Assembly: GCF_002741075.1 (NCBI RefSeq)
Contig: NZ_CP016634.1
Span: 3,750,001-3,814,000 of the forward strand
DNA: 64,000 nucleotides
Origin: Pseudomonas putida
GTDB taxonomy: Bacteria; Pseudomonadota; Gammaproteobacteria; Pseudomonadales; Pseudomonadaceae
Direction of reading: 5' to 3'
Both the position numbers and the translations under genes were made by a program. A model generated the notes under the pieces. It saw only the letters and a list, made by a program, of their open reading frames with translations, had not been told where the DNA came from and searched no databases. Shown in pieces: positions 1 to 8,039 of this stretch; the first letter of the stretch is position 1, and every line of letters begins with the position of its first letter.

Positions 1-1
1 G

Positions 2-250
2 CGACATTTCGGCGCCTCCGCCAGGGCAGAAGCAGAGCGCTACTTTAATGAAATTGACTCCGTTCTTAAGCCCCGAGAAAACAAGGCTTATTTAAAAAGT
101 ATCGGTAGCGAACACAATCCAAACGCAGACGTAATGGTCCTATATACCAATGCGCTCACGTACGCAAAAGATAATAACTTCTCGGCGCCTTACATTAAGT
201 ATTTAGAGCTCAGGGTGCAGGAAGCCGCCCGTTATGCTGGAGCCAACTGA
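2..250 (+). CDS. C-terminal fragment of an unknown protein
   Basis: An open frame enters from the left edge and ends in TGA at 248-250, giving 82 visible C-terminal residues. The visible part is hydrophilic, rich in Ala, Asn and Tyr, and probably helical, with no signal peptide or membrane segment in view. A terminator hairpin follows about 85 bases downstream, which fits a real gene end. No family is recognised. It lies just outside the tRNA-Lys-linked repeat, so it may belong to an accessory region extending left of the window. Confidence 0.55.
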   Translation, partial: RHFGASARAEAERYFNEIDSVLKPRENKAYLKSIGSEHNPNADVMVLYTNALTYAKDNNFSAPYIKYLELRVQEAARYAGAN

Positions 251-335
251 AAATCTCCAACACCGTGTCCAGCCGAGCGCCGCGGGTTCACCTTAGCAGC
301 AGCAAAATGCCGCCCTTAGCCCTCTGGTCCAGGAA

Positions 336-368
336 CGAAAAAGCCCGCTAAAAAGACGGGCTTTTTCG
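336..368. terminator. Bidirectional hairpin terminator
   Basis: CGAAAAAGCCCG pairs with CGGGCTTTTTCG around a 9-base loop, with A and T runs on either side, so it can work in both directions. A related hairpin lies at 1893-1928, at the same distance from the intact tRNA-Lys; the two belong to a larger diverged duplication. Confidence 0.75.
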
Positions 369-468
369 TATTGATACACACCGAAGCGATCCTGATTATC
401 ACTCCATACGGCGGCATGACTAGATGACTGTGAAAGCGCTCTCTAGTACTCACCAACCGCTGTGAAGA

Positions 469-500
469 TGGTGGATTGTGTAGGATTCGAACCTACGACC
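469..500 (-). repeat. tRNA-Lys 3'-end fragment, candidate attachment-site remnant
   Basis: These 32 bases match the last 32 bases of the intact tRNA-Lys (2037-2068) with two mismatches, including CCA and the T-arm, and then diverge. The similarity continues on the other side: both copies are preceded by ACCGCTGTGAA, a CGAAGCG motif and a hairpin terminator (roughly 333-500 against 1887-2068, diverged). This is the pattern left when an element integrates at a tRNA 3' end. It is too short to be a tRNA gene. Confidence 0.7.
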
Positions 501-869
501 GACGCTTGTCATTTCCTTTATGGTCTGGTGTTCCCTCTAGCCTTTGGCTTCATCTACCTCAAACTTCCTTCCAAGGCCGAATATGTACAACTGCGAATTT
601 CGCTTACCCCGATGCCCAGTCCTACCCCCCCCTCTACTCCAGCCCCTTGGTATTTTGACGACCACCATTGCCGGCGGATTCAGCGTGACCCGTGTTTTTC
701 ACCATTGGGAGTCGCAACTATGGAATAATTGCTACCCACATTTATATCAAGAACCTATGAACGGCGTGCGCAGGTCAAATTATTCAACTCTAGTATATCG
801 ATGGATTTCTCCAGACTGCAGGTATTCACACTGACCTGCCGCGCTGTTCTGCTCCCCAGACACTTCACC
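501..869. other. Non-coding stretch, nothing recognised
   Basis: Relatively AT-rich sequence between the tRNA-Lys fragment and the end of the MORN-protein gene. Open frames here are short and have neither a convincing ribosome site nor recognisable similarity. Confidence 0.5.
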
Positions 870-1496
870 CTATAGGCTGTTTTTATTATGCACCCTGTCT
901 CTATTGGTGGTGACCCAGCCATTGCTGGCAATTGTAATTCGAGTACCACTATTCAGGGTTAACGAGAAGTCGCCTTTATTAGGGGCACCAAAGGACTTAG
1001 CCTTGAACAATAGCTCTCTATCATTCTCTGAGACCACGTAATATCGAGCCGGCCCACTTTTAGACTTTAAAACCGAAAGCTCTCGCCCCACTGAGTCAGA
1101 CAACGAGGGTATCACACAGTTGTAAATCGCAACGACCTCTACGGCTGAAGTATTTGCGCCATTCAAGAATTTAAGTGGAACACCATTTTTGAATTCTTCG
1201 TTGAAAACTTGGCCCTGCAGGGTCCGATAGACACCTTGGCCATTGAACATGCCGTCTCGCATTTCTCCACGATACTCTAGATGCTCGCCTCCCCAAGAGA
1301 CAACCAGAGAACCGTTGCCTGACACCTTGCCATCGATACAATCGCCGCTCCATTCAGCAGAATCTGGGGGAGCACCTGCACCGAGTGTGAGAATGACGGT
1401 GCAACCTGATGAGGTTTGAAACATCCTTTCTGCTTGGGCAAAGGAGGGTGCAAGCGCCATCAGACTTAGAACGAAGCAGAACGGCTTTCTGTTCAT
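870..1496 (-). CDS. Secreted MORN-repeat protein
   Basis: The 208-residue product starts with a clear signal peptide (basic MNRK, hydrophobic core, AQA cleavage site near residue 22). Two MORN-like repeats follow, around residues 48-68 (EWSGDCIDGKVSGNGSL) and 75-92 (YRGEMRDGMFNGQG). The remaining C-terminal half is not recognised and contains cysteines that could form a disulphide. MORN repeats are generally scaffold or membrane-contact modules, so no catalytic role is proposed. The protein is likely periplasmic or exported. The gene stands alone between the two tRNA-Lys copies, and its base composition is lower in GC than the housekeeping genes to the right, consistent with accessory origin. 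Confidence 0.7.
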   Translation of the reverse strand: MNRKPFCFVLSLMALAPSFAQAERMFQTSSGCTVILTLGAGAPPDSAEWSGDCIDGKVSGNGSLVVSWGGEHLEYRGEMRDGMFNGQGVYRTLQGQVFNEEFKNGVPLKFLNGANTSAVEVVAIYNCVIPSLSDSVGRELSVLKSKSGPARYYVVSENDRELLFKAKSFGAPNKGDFSLTLNSGTRITIASNGWVTTNRDRVHNKNSL

Positions 1497-1892
1497 GTCA
1501 TATCTCGCAGGTTAATTCCTCAAGAAGTATAGCTTGGGTGTATGGAGCCGATAGACCAGTCGCTCGACAGCATCAGCAACAGGTCTGATTTTTCGGCCAC
1601 CATAAGAATTGATCGCGATATGGCTTCATTGAGGCAACGAGTGGCAGTCACAGTTGAAGTGAGTCACCGCTTTCACACTGTCGCGCCACCCTACCTGCAC
1701 CTGGTCGCCAGGTTTCAGGGGAGTTGAAAAATCCAGGCATGCGAGCTAAGCATTTTCTGCTGAAACAAGATCAGGTCTGCACGAGGATGTACTCGGCCGC
1801 AGAAGCCGCCAAGCTGGCTTGGAATTTCTCAGGTAACTCGTCATGCATCAAATCAGGAGAACAGTCAGGAGTTTTCCTGACTGGCAAGAACG
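1497..1892. other. Intergenic stretch with one hairpin
   Basis: No gene is supported. A perfect hairpin lies at 1862-1883 (CAGTCAGGA, loop GTTT, TCCTGACTG) just before the terminator next to tRNA-Lys. Short rightward frames here lack good ribosome sites. Confidence 0.45.
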
Positions 1893-1928
1893 AAAAAGCC
1901 CGCATACCTAGTTGGTCGCGGGCTTTTT
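1893..1928. terminator. Terminator downstream of tRNA-Lys
   Basis: AAAAAGCCCGC pairs with GCGGGCTTTTT around a 14-base loop. Read leftward it follows the tRNA-Lys gene by about 110 bases. It is the counterpart of the hairpin at 336-368. Confidence 0.75.
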
Positions 1929-2036
1929 CATATTTACATCACATCGAAGCGAGCCTAAGGTTCGCTCCAGACGGCTGCAAAACTAGACATGGCTGTAGAG
2001 GCCTTCCTTCTCTAGAATCACGTACCGCTGTGAATA

Positions 2037-2112
2037 TGGTGGGTCGTGTAGGATTCGAACCTACGACCAATTGGTTAAAAGCCAACTGCTCTACCAACTG
2101 AGCTAACGACCC
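2037..2112 (-). tRNA. tRNA-Lys (anticodon TTT)
   Basis: A complete 76-base tRNA on the minus strand: acceptor GGGTCGT pairs with ACGACCC, D-loop AGTTGGTAGA, anticodon loop CTTTTAA with anticodon TTT, T-loop TTCGAAT, and a genomically encoded CCA at the 3' end (2037-2039). It follows queC, as in other Pseudomonas. A diverged copy of its 3' third lies at 469-500. Confidence 0.97.
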
Positions 2113-2173
2113 GTTGGATGGCGCGTATAATACTGATTTCTAACGAGAAATCAACACCCCATCGGTACTTTTT

Positions 2174-2848
2174 TCAAAAATAACGGGTTGGGTCCGCCAC
2201 ACCGGCTGCCGTGAAGCCATCGGCGCGCAAGCGGCAACTGTCGCATTTGCCACAGGCGCGACCCTCGTCGTCCGCCTGGTAGCAGGAAACGGTCAAGCTG
2301 TAGTCCACGCCACGGGCGATACCGGTCTGGACGATCTGCGCCTTGCTGAGGTTCTGCAAAGGCGCCTGGATACGGAAGCCCTGCCCCTCCACCCCCGCCT
2401 TGGTGGCCAGATTGGCCATGCGTTCGAAGGCCTCTACGAACTCGGGACGGCAGTCCGGGTACCCCGAGTAATCCACGGCATTGACACCAATGAAGATGTC
2501 ACGGGCGCCCAGCACCTCAGCCCACCCCAGGGCCAGGGACAGGAACACGGTATTGCGCGCCGGCACGTAGGTGACCGGGATACCTTCGCCAGGCGCCTCC
2601 GGCACATCGATACTGGTGTCGGTCAAGGCCGAGCCACCAATGCCGTCGAGGTTCAGGCCGATCACTTTGTGCTCGACCACGCCCAGATCACGGGCAACAC
2701 GCGCTGCCGCGTTGAGCTCGGCACGGTGACGCTGACCATAATCAAAGCTCATGGTGTAGCAGCTATAACCCTCGGCCTTGGCCATGGCGACCACAGTGGC
2801 CGAATCCAGACCACCGGAGAGCAGGATTACCGCACGTTTATCAGTCAT
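2174..2848 (-). CDS. queC: 7-cyano-7-deazaguanine synthase QueC
   Basis: QueC converts 7-carboxy-7-deazaguanine to preQ0, an ATP-dependent step of queuosine tRNA modification in the cytoplasm. The 224-residue protein has the PP-loop motif SGGLDS (residues 11-16) and a C-terminal zinc site made by Cys189, Cys199, Cys202 and Cys205 (CGKCDSC). An ATG lies two codons upstream, but the GAGGAG ribosome site is one base from that ATG and seven bases from the ATG at 2848, so the shorter start is preferred. It follows queE on the same strand with a short gap, forming a two-gene unit for consecutive pathway steps. Confidence 0.96.
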   Translation of the reverse strand: MTDKRAVILLSGGLDSATVVAMAKAEGYSCYTMSFDYGQRHRAELNAAARVARDLGVVEHKVIGLNLDGIGGSALTDTSIDVPEAPGEGIPVTYVPARNTVFLSLALGWAEVLGARDIFIGVNAVDYSGYPDCRPEFVEAFERMANLATKAGVEGQGFRIQAPLQNLSKAQIVQTGIARGVDYSLTVSCYQADDEGRACGKCDSCRLRADGFTAAGVADPTRYF

Positions 2849-2864
2849 GTTCATACTCCTCGTG

Positions 2865-3512
2865 TCAGCGTCCCGGTTCGTCGTTCCACAGCAGTTTGTG
2901 CAACTGCAATTGGAAGCGTACGGGCAGGTTGTCGGCGACGATCCAGTCAGCCAGGTCTGTGGCGCTTACCTGATGGTGGCTGGGTGAAAACAGCACTTCA
3001 CCCGTGCGCTGCGCCAGGTTGTACTGGATCAGTTTGGAGACCGCCCAGTCGTAGTCCTCCCGAGAGCAGATGACGAACTTGACCTGATCGTTACCGGTCA
3101 GCAGCTCGATGTTCTCGTAGCGGTTACGATGCGACTCCTCCGAACCCGGCGTCTTTAGATCGACCACGCGGCTGACCCGAGGATCGACCTGGGCGATGTC
3201 CAGAGCACCACTGGTCTCCAGGGACACTTCGTAGCCGGCGTCGCACAGACGCTGGAGCAATGGCAACACGTTGGGTTGGGCCAAGGGCTCGCCACCGGTC
3301 ACACAGACATAGCGCGGCCGGAACCCCGCCACTTGTTCGAGAATATCGTCGAGGGTACGAACGGTGCCGCCGCTGAACGCATAGGCACTGTCGCAGTACT
3401 GACAGCGCAGGGGGCAGCCTGTGAGGCGCACGAATACGGTGGGCAACCCAGCCGTTCGCGTTTCACCCTGCAAGGAGTAAAAGACTTCGGTGATACGTAA
3501 TGTGTCTTGCAT
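2865..3512 (-). CDS. queE: 7-carboxy-7-deazaguanine synthase QueE
   Basis: A radical SAM enzyme that contracts the ring of 6-carboxytetrahydropterin to 7-carboxy-7-deazaguanine, upstream of QueC in queuosine synthesis. The 215-residue protein has the QueE cluster motif Cys33-x3-Cys37-x2-Cys40 and a TGGEP SAM-binding motif. The ATG at 3512 is preferred over a GTG three codons upstream because it gives the usual family length; neither start has a strong ribosome site. In related genomes this gene directly follows cpoB. Here an integrative element separates them, so the promoter used by queE may have changed. Confidence 0.94.
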   Translation of the reverse strand: MQDTLRITEVFYSLQGETRTAGLPTVFVRLTGCPLRCQYCDSAYAFSGGTVRTLDDILEQVAGFRPRYVCVTGGEPLAQPNVLPLLQRLCDAGYEVSLETSGALDIAQVDPRVSRVVDLKTPGSEESHRNRYENIELLTGNDQVKFVICSREDYDWAVSKLIQYNLAQRTGEVLFSPSHHQVSATDLADWIVADNLPVRFQLQLHKLLWNDEPGR

Positions 3513-3813
3513 GATCGCCACGGGCGTGACAGCTAAACAGGCTGTCCGCCTCCGTCAGGCACTGTCGCGGACTCGACATAGCGTTATCCGCACCAGCGTG
3601 TTTACGAAAAAAGGGCCAAGATTCTAACGAAGAACCGGGCAATTAGTCCAGAAGCCTTGATTTTATTGGGCTTGAGCCGTTTGTCAGTTCGTCGCGGCAC
3701 GTCTGGTGCACGGGGCTTGTGCCCCGCTAGAACGGTACATGCAGGTCGAGGAGGTGTTGGCGGAATCTGCAACCACATATCAAACTGCTACCACAACCAT
3801 AGGGAGATTCGCC

Positions 3814-4068
3814 ATGGAACAGTGGTTAGTGTTGTTGATAGGAGGTGTCGGCTTCCTTCTGGCTCGCTGGCAGTACACGCGCAATGGCGAGATTGCAGTA
3901 CGTCAGCAAGCCGTGTGCGGGGTCTACTATGCCGAGCAGTTGGCGGGCCGTAACCTAGAGGACTGGGAAGTTAGCGCCATTGCAGGCGGGCACTTCTCAA
4001 CACGCGGACAATACCTCGACGCCAAGGAAGCAGGCCGCTTTATCGAGCGGCCATTTGTTCAGCCTTAA
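3814..4068 (+). CDS. Small membrane protein of the integrative element
   Basis: The 84-residue product begins MEQWLVLLIGGVGFLLA, one predicted membrane helix at the N-terminus, followed by a soluble tail of about 65 residues ending RFIERPFVQP. The ATG at 3814 is chosen over upstream in-frame starts because AGGGAGA precedes it at good spacing and the membrane segment begins there. It is the only rightward gene of the element and is followed at once by a hairpin shared with the convergent operon. No family is recognised. Confidence 0.6.
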   Translation: MEQWLVLLIGGVGFLLARWQYTRNGEIAVRQQAVCGVYYAEQLAGRNLEDWEVSAIAGGHFSTRGQYLDAKEAGRFIERPFVQP

Positions 4069-4074
4069 TGGCAA

Positions 4075-4092
4075 GGCCCGCGTAGGCGGGCC
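4075..4092. terminator. Hairpin between convergent element genes
   Basis: GGCCCGC and GCGGGCC form a short GC-rich stem immediately after the stop of the small membrane-protein gene and before the end of the 332-residue gene. There is no strong T-run, so termination is only probable. Confidence 0.45.
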
Positions 4093-4100
4093 ACCCATAT

Positions 4101-5099
4101 TCAGCCGATGCTGGCTGCAAAGGCATTCAGGCCACCGCCGTGCACAACGCGGCGGCTCCGATCTAGCGAGCTGTTGCCCACGGCAGCCTCCTGGAATCTG
4201 TGGGGTACGCGGGCCAGGCGCTCGCCTACCTCCCCCTTCAACTGCTCCAGGGCATCGGGGCTCACTGCTACCAGCACGCTGTGGGGCAGGACTACGCGGC
4301 CACCTTGAACATCAGCCTCACGGTAGAGGACGGCGCCACGGGGGCTCACCTTCACCAGCGACGTACCGGCACGGAATGACAGGTCAGCAGCCGATAGGCC
4401 AGCTCCAGGCAAGGTGGCTGGAATGATCTCGCTACCTGCCAGCGCCACCAGCAACTCAAGGTCGGTTAGCACCAGCTCAGCGGGATCAACGCCAGCGGCC
4501 AGCAGCACCATCAGGCCACGCCCAGCCGCCATGACAGGCAGGTCGGCAGCACCAGCGGTGTTCAGTTTCTCACGGGCAACTAGGTCCAGCGCGGTTGAGG
4601 CCATGGTCTTGTTACCAGCGGCAGCGGCATCCTGCACCACGTCATCGCCCAGGACTTCGCGGACACTGAGCACGGCCAGCAGGTCGGCCAGCCAGGTCTG
4701 GATAGCCTCGGCCTGGCAGGCAGCGTGAGCATCACTGGAGCGCAGATACTGTTCCTGCTGGCCACGGTATTGCACCATGGCGGAATCGTGGTCCAGGGCG
4801 GCGGGCAGGTCAGCCAGTGGCATACCCGAGCGGGCGGCTTGAGCGAGCACAGCACCCAACTCACGGGCTACGTCATCAGCGCCAGTACGCTTGCCTTCGG
4901 CTCGGGCCGGATCAATGAAGCGCTCAGCCATACGGCTGAGTCCGGCTTTCACGTCGGCATAGTTGCTGGGGACAGCGGGCGCGGTCAGCTCCGGCACCTC
5001 CAGGCGGTCCAGTGTAATGGCCGTACGCAATGCGCCCAGCAGAGCCTGGGTGCGCGGGGATACGGTTGCGTTGATTACTGGCTTGTTGGTCTTGGTCAT
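4101..5099 (-). CDS. Unrecognised 332-residue element protein
   Basis: The product is 332 residues, Ala- and Leu-rich, soluble and probably mostly helical, with no signal peptide or membrane segment. The start at 5099 has GGAG seven bases upstream. A mixed C-terminal region around residues 230-280 (RAGTSLVKVSPRGAVLYRE) looks strand-rich. It is the last gene of the leftward operon. I recognise no family; a structural or replication role is possible but unsupported. Homologues would be worth seeking in other elements at this locus. Confidence 0.65.
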   Translation of the reverse strand: MTKTNKPVINATVSPRTQALLGALRTAITLDRLEVPELTAPAVPSNYADVKAGLSRMAERFIDPARAEGKRTGADDVARELGAVLAQAARSGMPLADLPAALDHDSAMVQYRGQQEQYLRSSDAHAACQAEAIQTWLADLLAVLSVREVLGDDVVQDAAAAGNKTMASTALDLVAREKLNTAGAADLPVMAAGRGLMVLLAAGVDPAELVLTDLELLVALAGSEIIPATLPGAGLSAADLSFRAGTSLVKVSPRGAVLYREADVQGGRVVLPHSVLVAVSPDALEQLKGEVGERLARVPHRFQEAAVGNSSLDRSRRVVHGGGLNAFAASIG

Positions 5100-5159
5100 T
5101 TGTGGTCTCCGGTACGTGTTCGTCTACGTGGTTTGAATCGAGGTCGCTAATGCAGCAGG

Positions 5160-5438
5160 TCAGGTGTTAATGCCGAGCGAGGAGCCTGGGCGCTGGCGGC
5201 GAGTGTTAGCAGCGTTGCCCCCGGCCACCACCTCCAGGGTGTACTGCTCTACCGCTGCGCCGGTTGGGACCGATTGCGCAGCTTCGCGGGCTTGCCTAAG
5301 TTGGAAGGCCTGGGCCTGGAGGTCGGCTAGGTCCGCGTCAGTCAAGCCACGTTGCCGCCGGGCCTGGGCCGGTGCCCTGGCAGCTTCTGCCTCGGGTGTT
5401 TCCTGTAGCTGTGGGATGCCAAATAGCTGGTGGATCAT
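5160..5438 (-). CDS. Unrecognised 92-residue element protein
   Basis: The ATG at 5438 overlaps the TGA of the preceding gene as ATGA, which indicates translational coupling and decides the start; the frame stays open nine codons further upstream, without a ribosome site. The product is hydrophilic, with a probable helix of about 35 residues rich in Ala, Gln and Arg (DADLADLQAQAFQLRQAREA) and no known motif. It sits between the 102-residue and 332-residue genes in one transcription unit. Confidence 0.55.
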   Translation of the reverse strand: MIHQLFGIPQLQETPEAEAARAPAQARRQRGLTDADLADLQAQAFQLRQAREAAQSVPTGAAVEQYTLEVVAGGNAANTRRQRPGSSLGINT

Positions 5439-5743
5439 GCGGCCACCGCTGGCGAGCGCTTCCATCTGCCGCGCTGGTTGATGTCGTTGCCCTCAAGCTG
5501 GAGCTGGGCTCGTGTGCAAAGCAGCCAGGCGATTGCCTGGGCCTTCTCCCCGAACGGGAACTCCTTTTGATGCAGCACGCCGTTACGCTGGACGTGGGCA
5601 ACCCAGCACAAGCGGCGGGTAAGCGACAGGCCGCGTACTTTCTCTTGCGTCATCATGCCGAGGGCGACGGCCAGCGCCTTGTGGTTGAGGGTCATGCTGG
5701 CGGTAGGGTCGTCCTTGACGATGCGGTCGTATCTGGTAGCCAT
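5435..5743 (-). CDS. Unrecognised 102-residue element protein, possible AP2-like fold
   Basis: The start at 5743 has AAGGAG upstream at good spacing. The basic 102-residue product contains a segment at about residues 42-85 (RRLCWVAHVQRNGVLHQKEF followed by AQAIAWLL) that resembles by eye the strand-strand-strand-helix pattern of AP2-type DNA-binding domains found in phage and integrase proteins. This is a weak visual resemblance, not an identification. Its stop overlaps the start of the next gene. Confidence 0.5.
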   Translation of the reverse strand: MATRYDRIVKDDPTASMTLNHKALAVALGMMTQEKVRGLSLTRRLCWVAHVQRNGVLHQKEFPFGEKAQAIAWLLCTRAQLQLEGNDINQRGRWKRSPAVAA

Positions 5744-5967
5744 AGTGGTTCTCCTTTGGAATGGCGCCCACAGCCGCGCCTGAGCGTCTTTGGCTCATCG
5801 GCTGGGCGGTGGGGTAGGTTCTTGGTGGGTGCGCTGGAGCGCGCTGTGCGGGCCTGTGGCGGGCCTTGGTGGGTGGTCAGTTATGAGGCAGTGGCGGGAG
5901 TACGGCGGGTACAAAGGAGTACATGTACCCCCCTTAAAACTCGGTTTTGTGTAGAATTAAAAGACTA

Positions 5968-6783
5968 CTAGCAGCCCTTGTTTTGGCGCTTGAGGTACAC
6001 CTTCACAGTGTTCAACTTCTGGCCCGTGGCTTGTGCAATGGCTGACGGGCCTTGCCCTTCCGAACGCATGCGACGGGCTACGGTATGCCAATGCTCGCCA
6101 GCTTCGACAATCTCCAACCGCTTATTGGTTGCGGCCTGCTCGGCCACAAGGCTAGCCGTGGCCTTGGCGACTTCACGGCGTACCTGTTCCGTCAGCTTCT
6201 CGGCGTTGATGTAATGCGCCGCTACATTCTTGAGGCAACCGGACAGAGTTCCACGGTGCATGGCTGATACCTCCAATGCCGATTCGTCGATGGTGCGCAG
6301 TACCGTGTGCCCGGCCAGGCTTTGCAGCGCCTTAGCATTCTGGCTATCGTTGCGCAGGCTGCGCACCTTGTTGACGTACTCGACGCCCTTGCCTCGGTTG
6401 CGCAGATAGCGAGTACCGCTGGGTGCCCTGCCCTGGGCGATATCATCCAAGCCTTCGAGAATGCATAGGTCGGTATCCTTCTGGCTGAGCCAGTGAGCCT
6501 TGCGACCATGCTGCCGCGCCAACTCCCGAGCCTCCTCCTTGTGCCGCTGGTGCATCTTGAATCGTTCTTGCTGGAAGGTGTTCTGCGGGGCGGTATACGA
6601 GCCGGTTGCCAGGTACAGCGCCTTGACTTGCTCGACAGCGCTTGACAGCGCCTGGCCATCCAAGCCGGGGTTCGCCTGGCGCACGAGGCGCACGGCGTAC
6701 AGGTAGTCGAAGGGCTGCACGTCTGGCTGTACCTCAGCGCCAGCCTGGCCGCGTTGTTTCAACTCTTCTAGGTTTGTGGTCAT
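5968..6783 (-). CDS. Element protein with C-terminal helix-turn-helix-like segment
   Basis: The ATG at 6783 has GGAGG five bases upstream and is preferred over a TTG at 6819 that merely extends the frame. The 271-residue product is charged and helical. Its last 45 residues (GEHWHTVARRMRSEGQGPSA, then IAQATGQKLNTVKVYLKRQ) read like a helix-turn-helix that could bind DNA. The middle has no known motif. Downstream, at about 5905-5936, there is an inverted GGGTAC/GTACCC sequence around GTACATGTAC that could be an operator or terminator. The role is inferred to be regulatory or replicative. Confidence 0.6.
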   Translation of the reverse strand: MTTNLEELKQRGQAGAEVQPDVQPFDYLYAVRLVRQANPGLDGQALSSAVEQVKALYLATGSYTAPQNTFQQERFKMHQRHKEEARELARQHGRKAHWLSQKDTDLCILEGLDDIAQGRAPSGTRYLRNRGKGVEYVNKVRSLRNDSQNAKALQSLAGHTVLRTIDESALEVSAMHRGTLSGCLKNVAAHYINAEKLTEQVRREVAKATASLVAEQAATNKRLEIVEAGEHWHTVARRMRSEGQGPSAIAQATGQKLNTVKVYLKRQNKGC

Positions 6784-6815
6784 GGTTCCTCCAGTCGAAG
6801 GCGCCAGGCCGTCGG

Positions 6816-7148
6816 TCAAGTAGTGGGATCGGTAATGCCGTACTCTGCGAGCAAGGCGGCACGGTCGGCGGGTTCATTTTGTGTTGGGGGTGCAGGGGTT
6901 GCAGGCGACGTGCGCTTCTCGGCGAACTGCGCCCGCAGTTTCTCTAGCTCGGCGGCGCTGTCGTCAGCACGGGCAGCCTTTGCCGCTTCGATAAGCTTGA
7001 GCAGGGATACGGACGCACTGATGGTCGCCGCATCTACGGGGTAGCCCCCTTCCTTCGCATCCTTGTAGCGTTGTTGAGTACCGTCAATAGTGGACGCCAG
7101 TAGCTCCAGGCCCAGCCGGTCAAGGTTGATCTTGCGTGGTCGAGCCAT
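6816..7148 (-). CDS. Unrecognised 110-residue element protein
   Basis: It starts MARPRKINLDRLGLELLAS and contains a helical region followed by a charged, proline-containing tail ending ALLAEYGITDPTT. Its start and the stop of the preceding gene share a base (TGATG), so the two are coupled. Length and the basic helical N-terminus are reminiscent of small DNA-binding or small-terminase proteins, but I cannot assign a family. Confidence 0.5.
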   Translation of the reverse strand: MARPRKINLDRLGLELLASTIDGTQQRYKDAKEGGYPVDAATISASVSLLKLIEAAKAARADDSAAELEKLRAQFAEKRTSPATPAPPTQNEPADRAALLAEYGITDPTT

Positions 7149-7495
7149 CAGCAGCCCCCGCGCTCATTCAACGCATCAAGCAATCGCGCCTCTGTCCAGG
7201 CATGCCGCCCTTGCTGTTCACGGTCCAGCATTCGCCAAGCGTTGAACGCCTGGGAGCCGGGGCAGTATTCGCGGATGTGGGTTCCGGGGAGGTATCGAGC
7301 TTGAAGACCGGCACGCCGGATGAGCGCTGCAATGGCATTCATCAGGCTACTACGTGGCACCTCGGGGAACGCCTCGCGGAGCACTGTAGTGGTGATTGGT
7401 TTCGGTGCAGGAAGGGCATAGTTAAGCCGCATAAAGCGGATGATTCGGGCAGCCGTGAGCGCTGGCCTGCCCTGCAACTGAGAGCTGTGGGTCAT
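7148..7495 (-). CDS. Putative winged-helix element protein
   Basis: The ATG at 7495 has GGAG upstream at good spacing; the longer open frame to 7720 has a non-protein-like composition and is rejected. The 115-residue product has helices followed by a likely recognition helix (EVPRSSLMNAIAALIRRAGL, about residues 46-65) and a possible wing, the layout of a small winged-helix DNA-binding protein. As first gene of the operon it could be an excisionase, repressor or activator; this is inference from position and pattern. Confidence 0.55.
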   Translation of the reverse strand: MTHSSQLQGRPALTAARIIRFMRLNYALPAPKPITTTVLREAFPEVPRSSLMNAIAALIRRAGLQARYLPGTHIREYCPGSQAFNAWRMLDREQQGRHAWTEARLLDALNERGGC

Positions 7496-8039
7496 GGTCA
7501 CTCCAATGGGATCAGGTAACAGTGTGCGTGAAGTCGAAAGCGTTCCCGCCCAGAGATTCAAGGTCTCCAGACAGGTAGTGTTTCGATGTGTACGGGAAGT
7601 ATTCGGGCAGGCCTGGGTGTACCAGATGCCAGGGAAACTGGGCCGGATAGTCCACGCCCTTGCAGGTCTGCGCAGACAGCGACGGTGTTCGATGCGGGAA
7701 GTAAAAAGCACGGCGCCCACTTGGGGTGGCAGGCGCCGCGAATCACGTAGGTGTAACGTACAGCACCGGTCGAAATAGATTGACGGAGTGTCTACCTATC
7801 TCTGGAGTATGTGACAGTTACCGAACAGCAGTGCCATATCCCTGGCCAGCCCTTACGACACACGGGCTGGCGGCAGGTAGCCCAGGAAGGGCCGGAGAGG
7901 CCGCCAGGTGCGAGTCATGCGCGGATCAGGCCGTGAGTGCAGGACCGCGACAACTGGCCCTGCAGCCGCTCCCAGGGCCTAGAAACGACAACGCCCAGGC
8001 TGCATGCCCAGGCGTTGTAGTCATACGGGCGAGGCTGCC
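7496..8039. other. Long non-coding stretch within the element
   Basis: About 540 bases separate the recombinase genes from the leftward operon. I see no convincing gene on either strand. There are several inverted sequences: a GGCGCC pair around 7712-7737, CCAGCCC/GGGCTGG at about 7850-7872, and a terminator-like hairpin at 7988-8018. It probably holds the promoter of the operon starting at 7495, and could hold an origin or a regulatory RNA. Confidence 0.5.
7988..8018 (-). terminator. Hairpin after the serine recombinase gene
   Basis: ACAACGCC pairs with GGCGTTGT around a 15-base loop containing a further GCATGC palindrome. It lies about 20 bases past the stop of the recombinase gene, in the right place to end its transcript. 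Confidence 0.55.

Noticed and set aside
469..500. A second tRNA-Lys gene
   Set aside because: Only the 3' 32 bases are present; the D-arm, anticodon arm and 5' acceptor strand are missing.
1542..2101. Short rightward frames between the MORN gene and tRNA-Lys
   Set aside because: One runs through the tRNA gene and terminator; neither has a ribosome site or a plausible product.
7148..7720. Long version (190 residues) of the winged-helix element gene
   Set aside because: The first 75 codons have unlikely composition, and the ATG at 7495 has a proper ribosome site.
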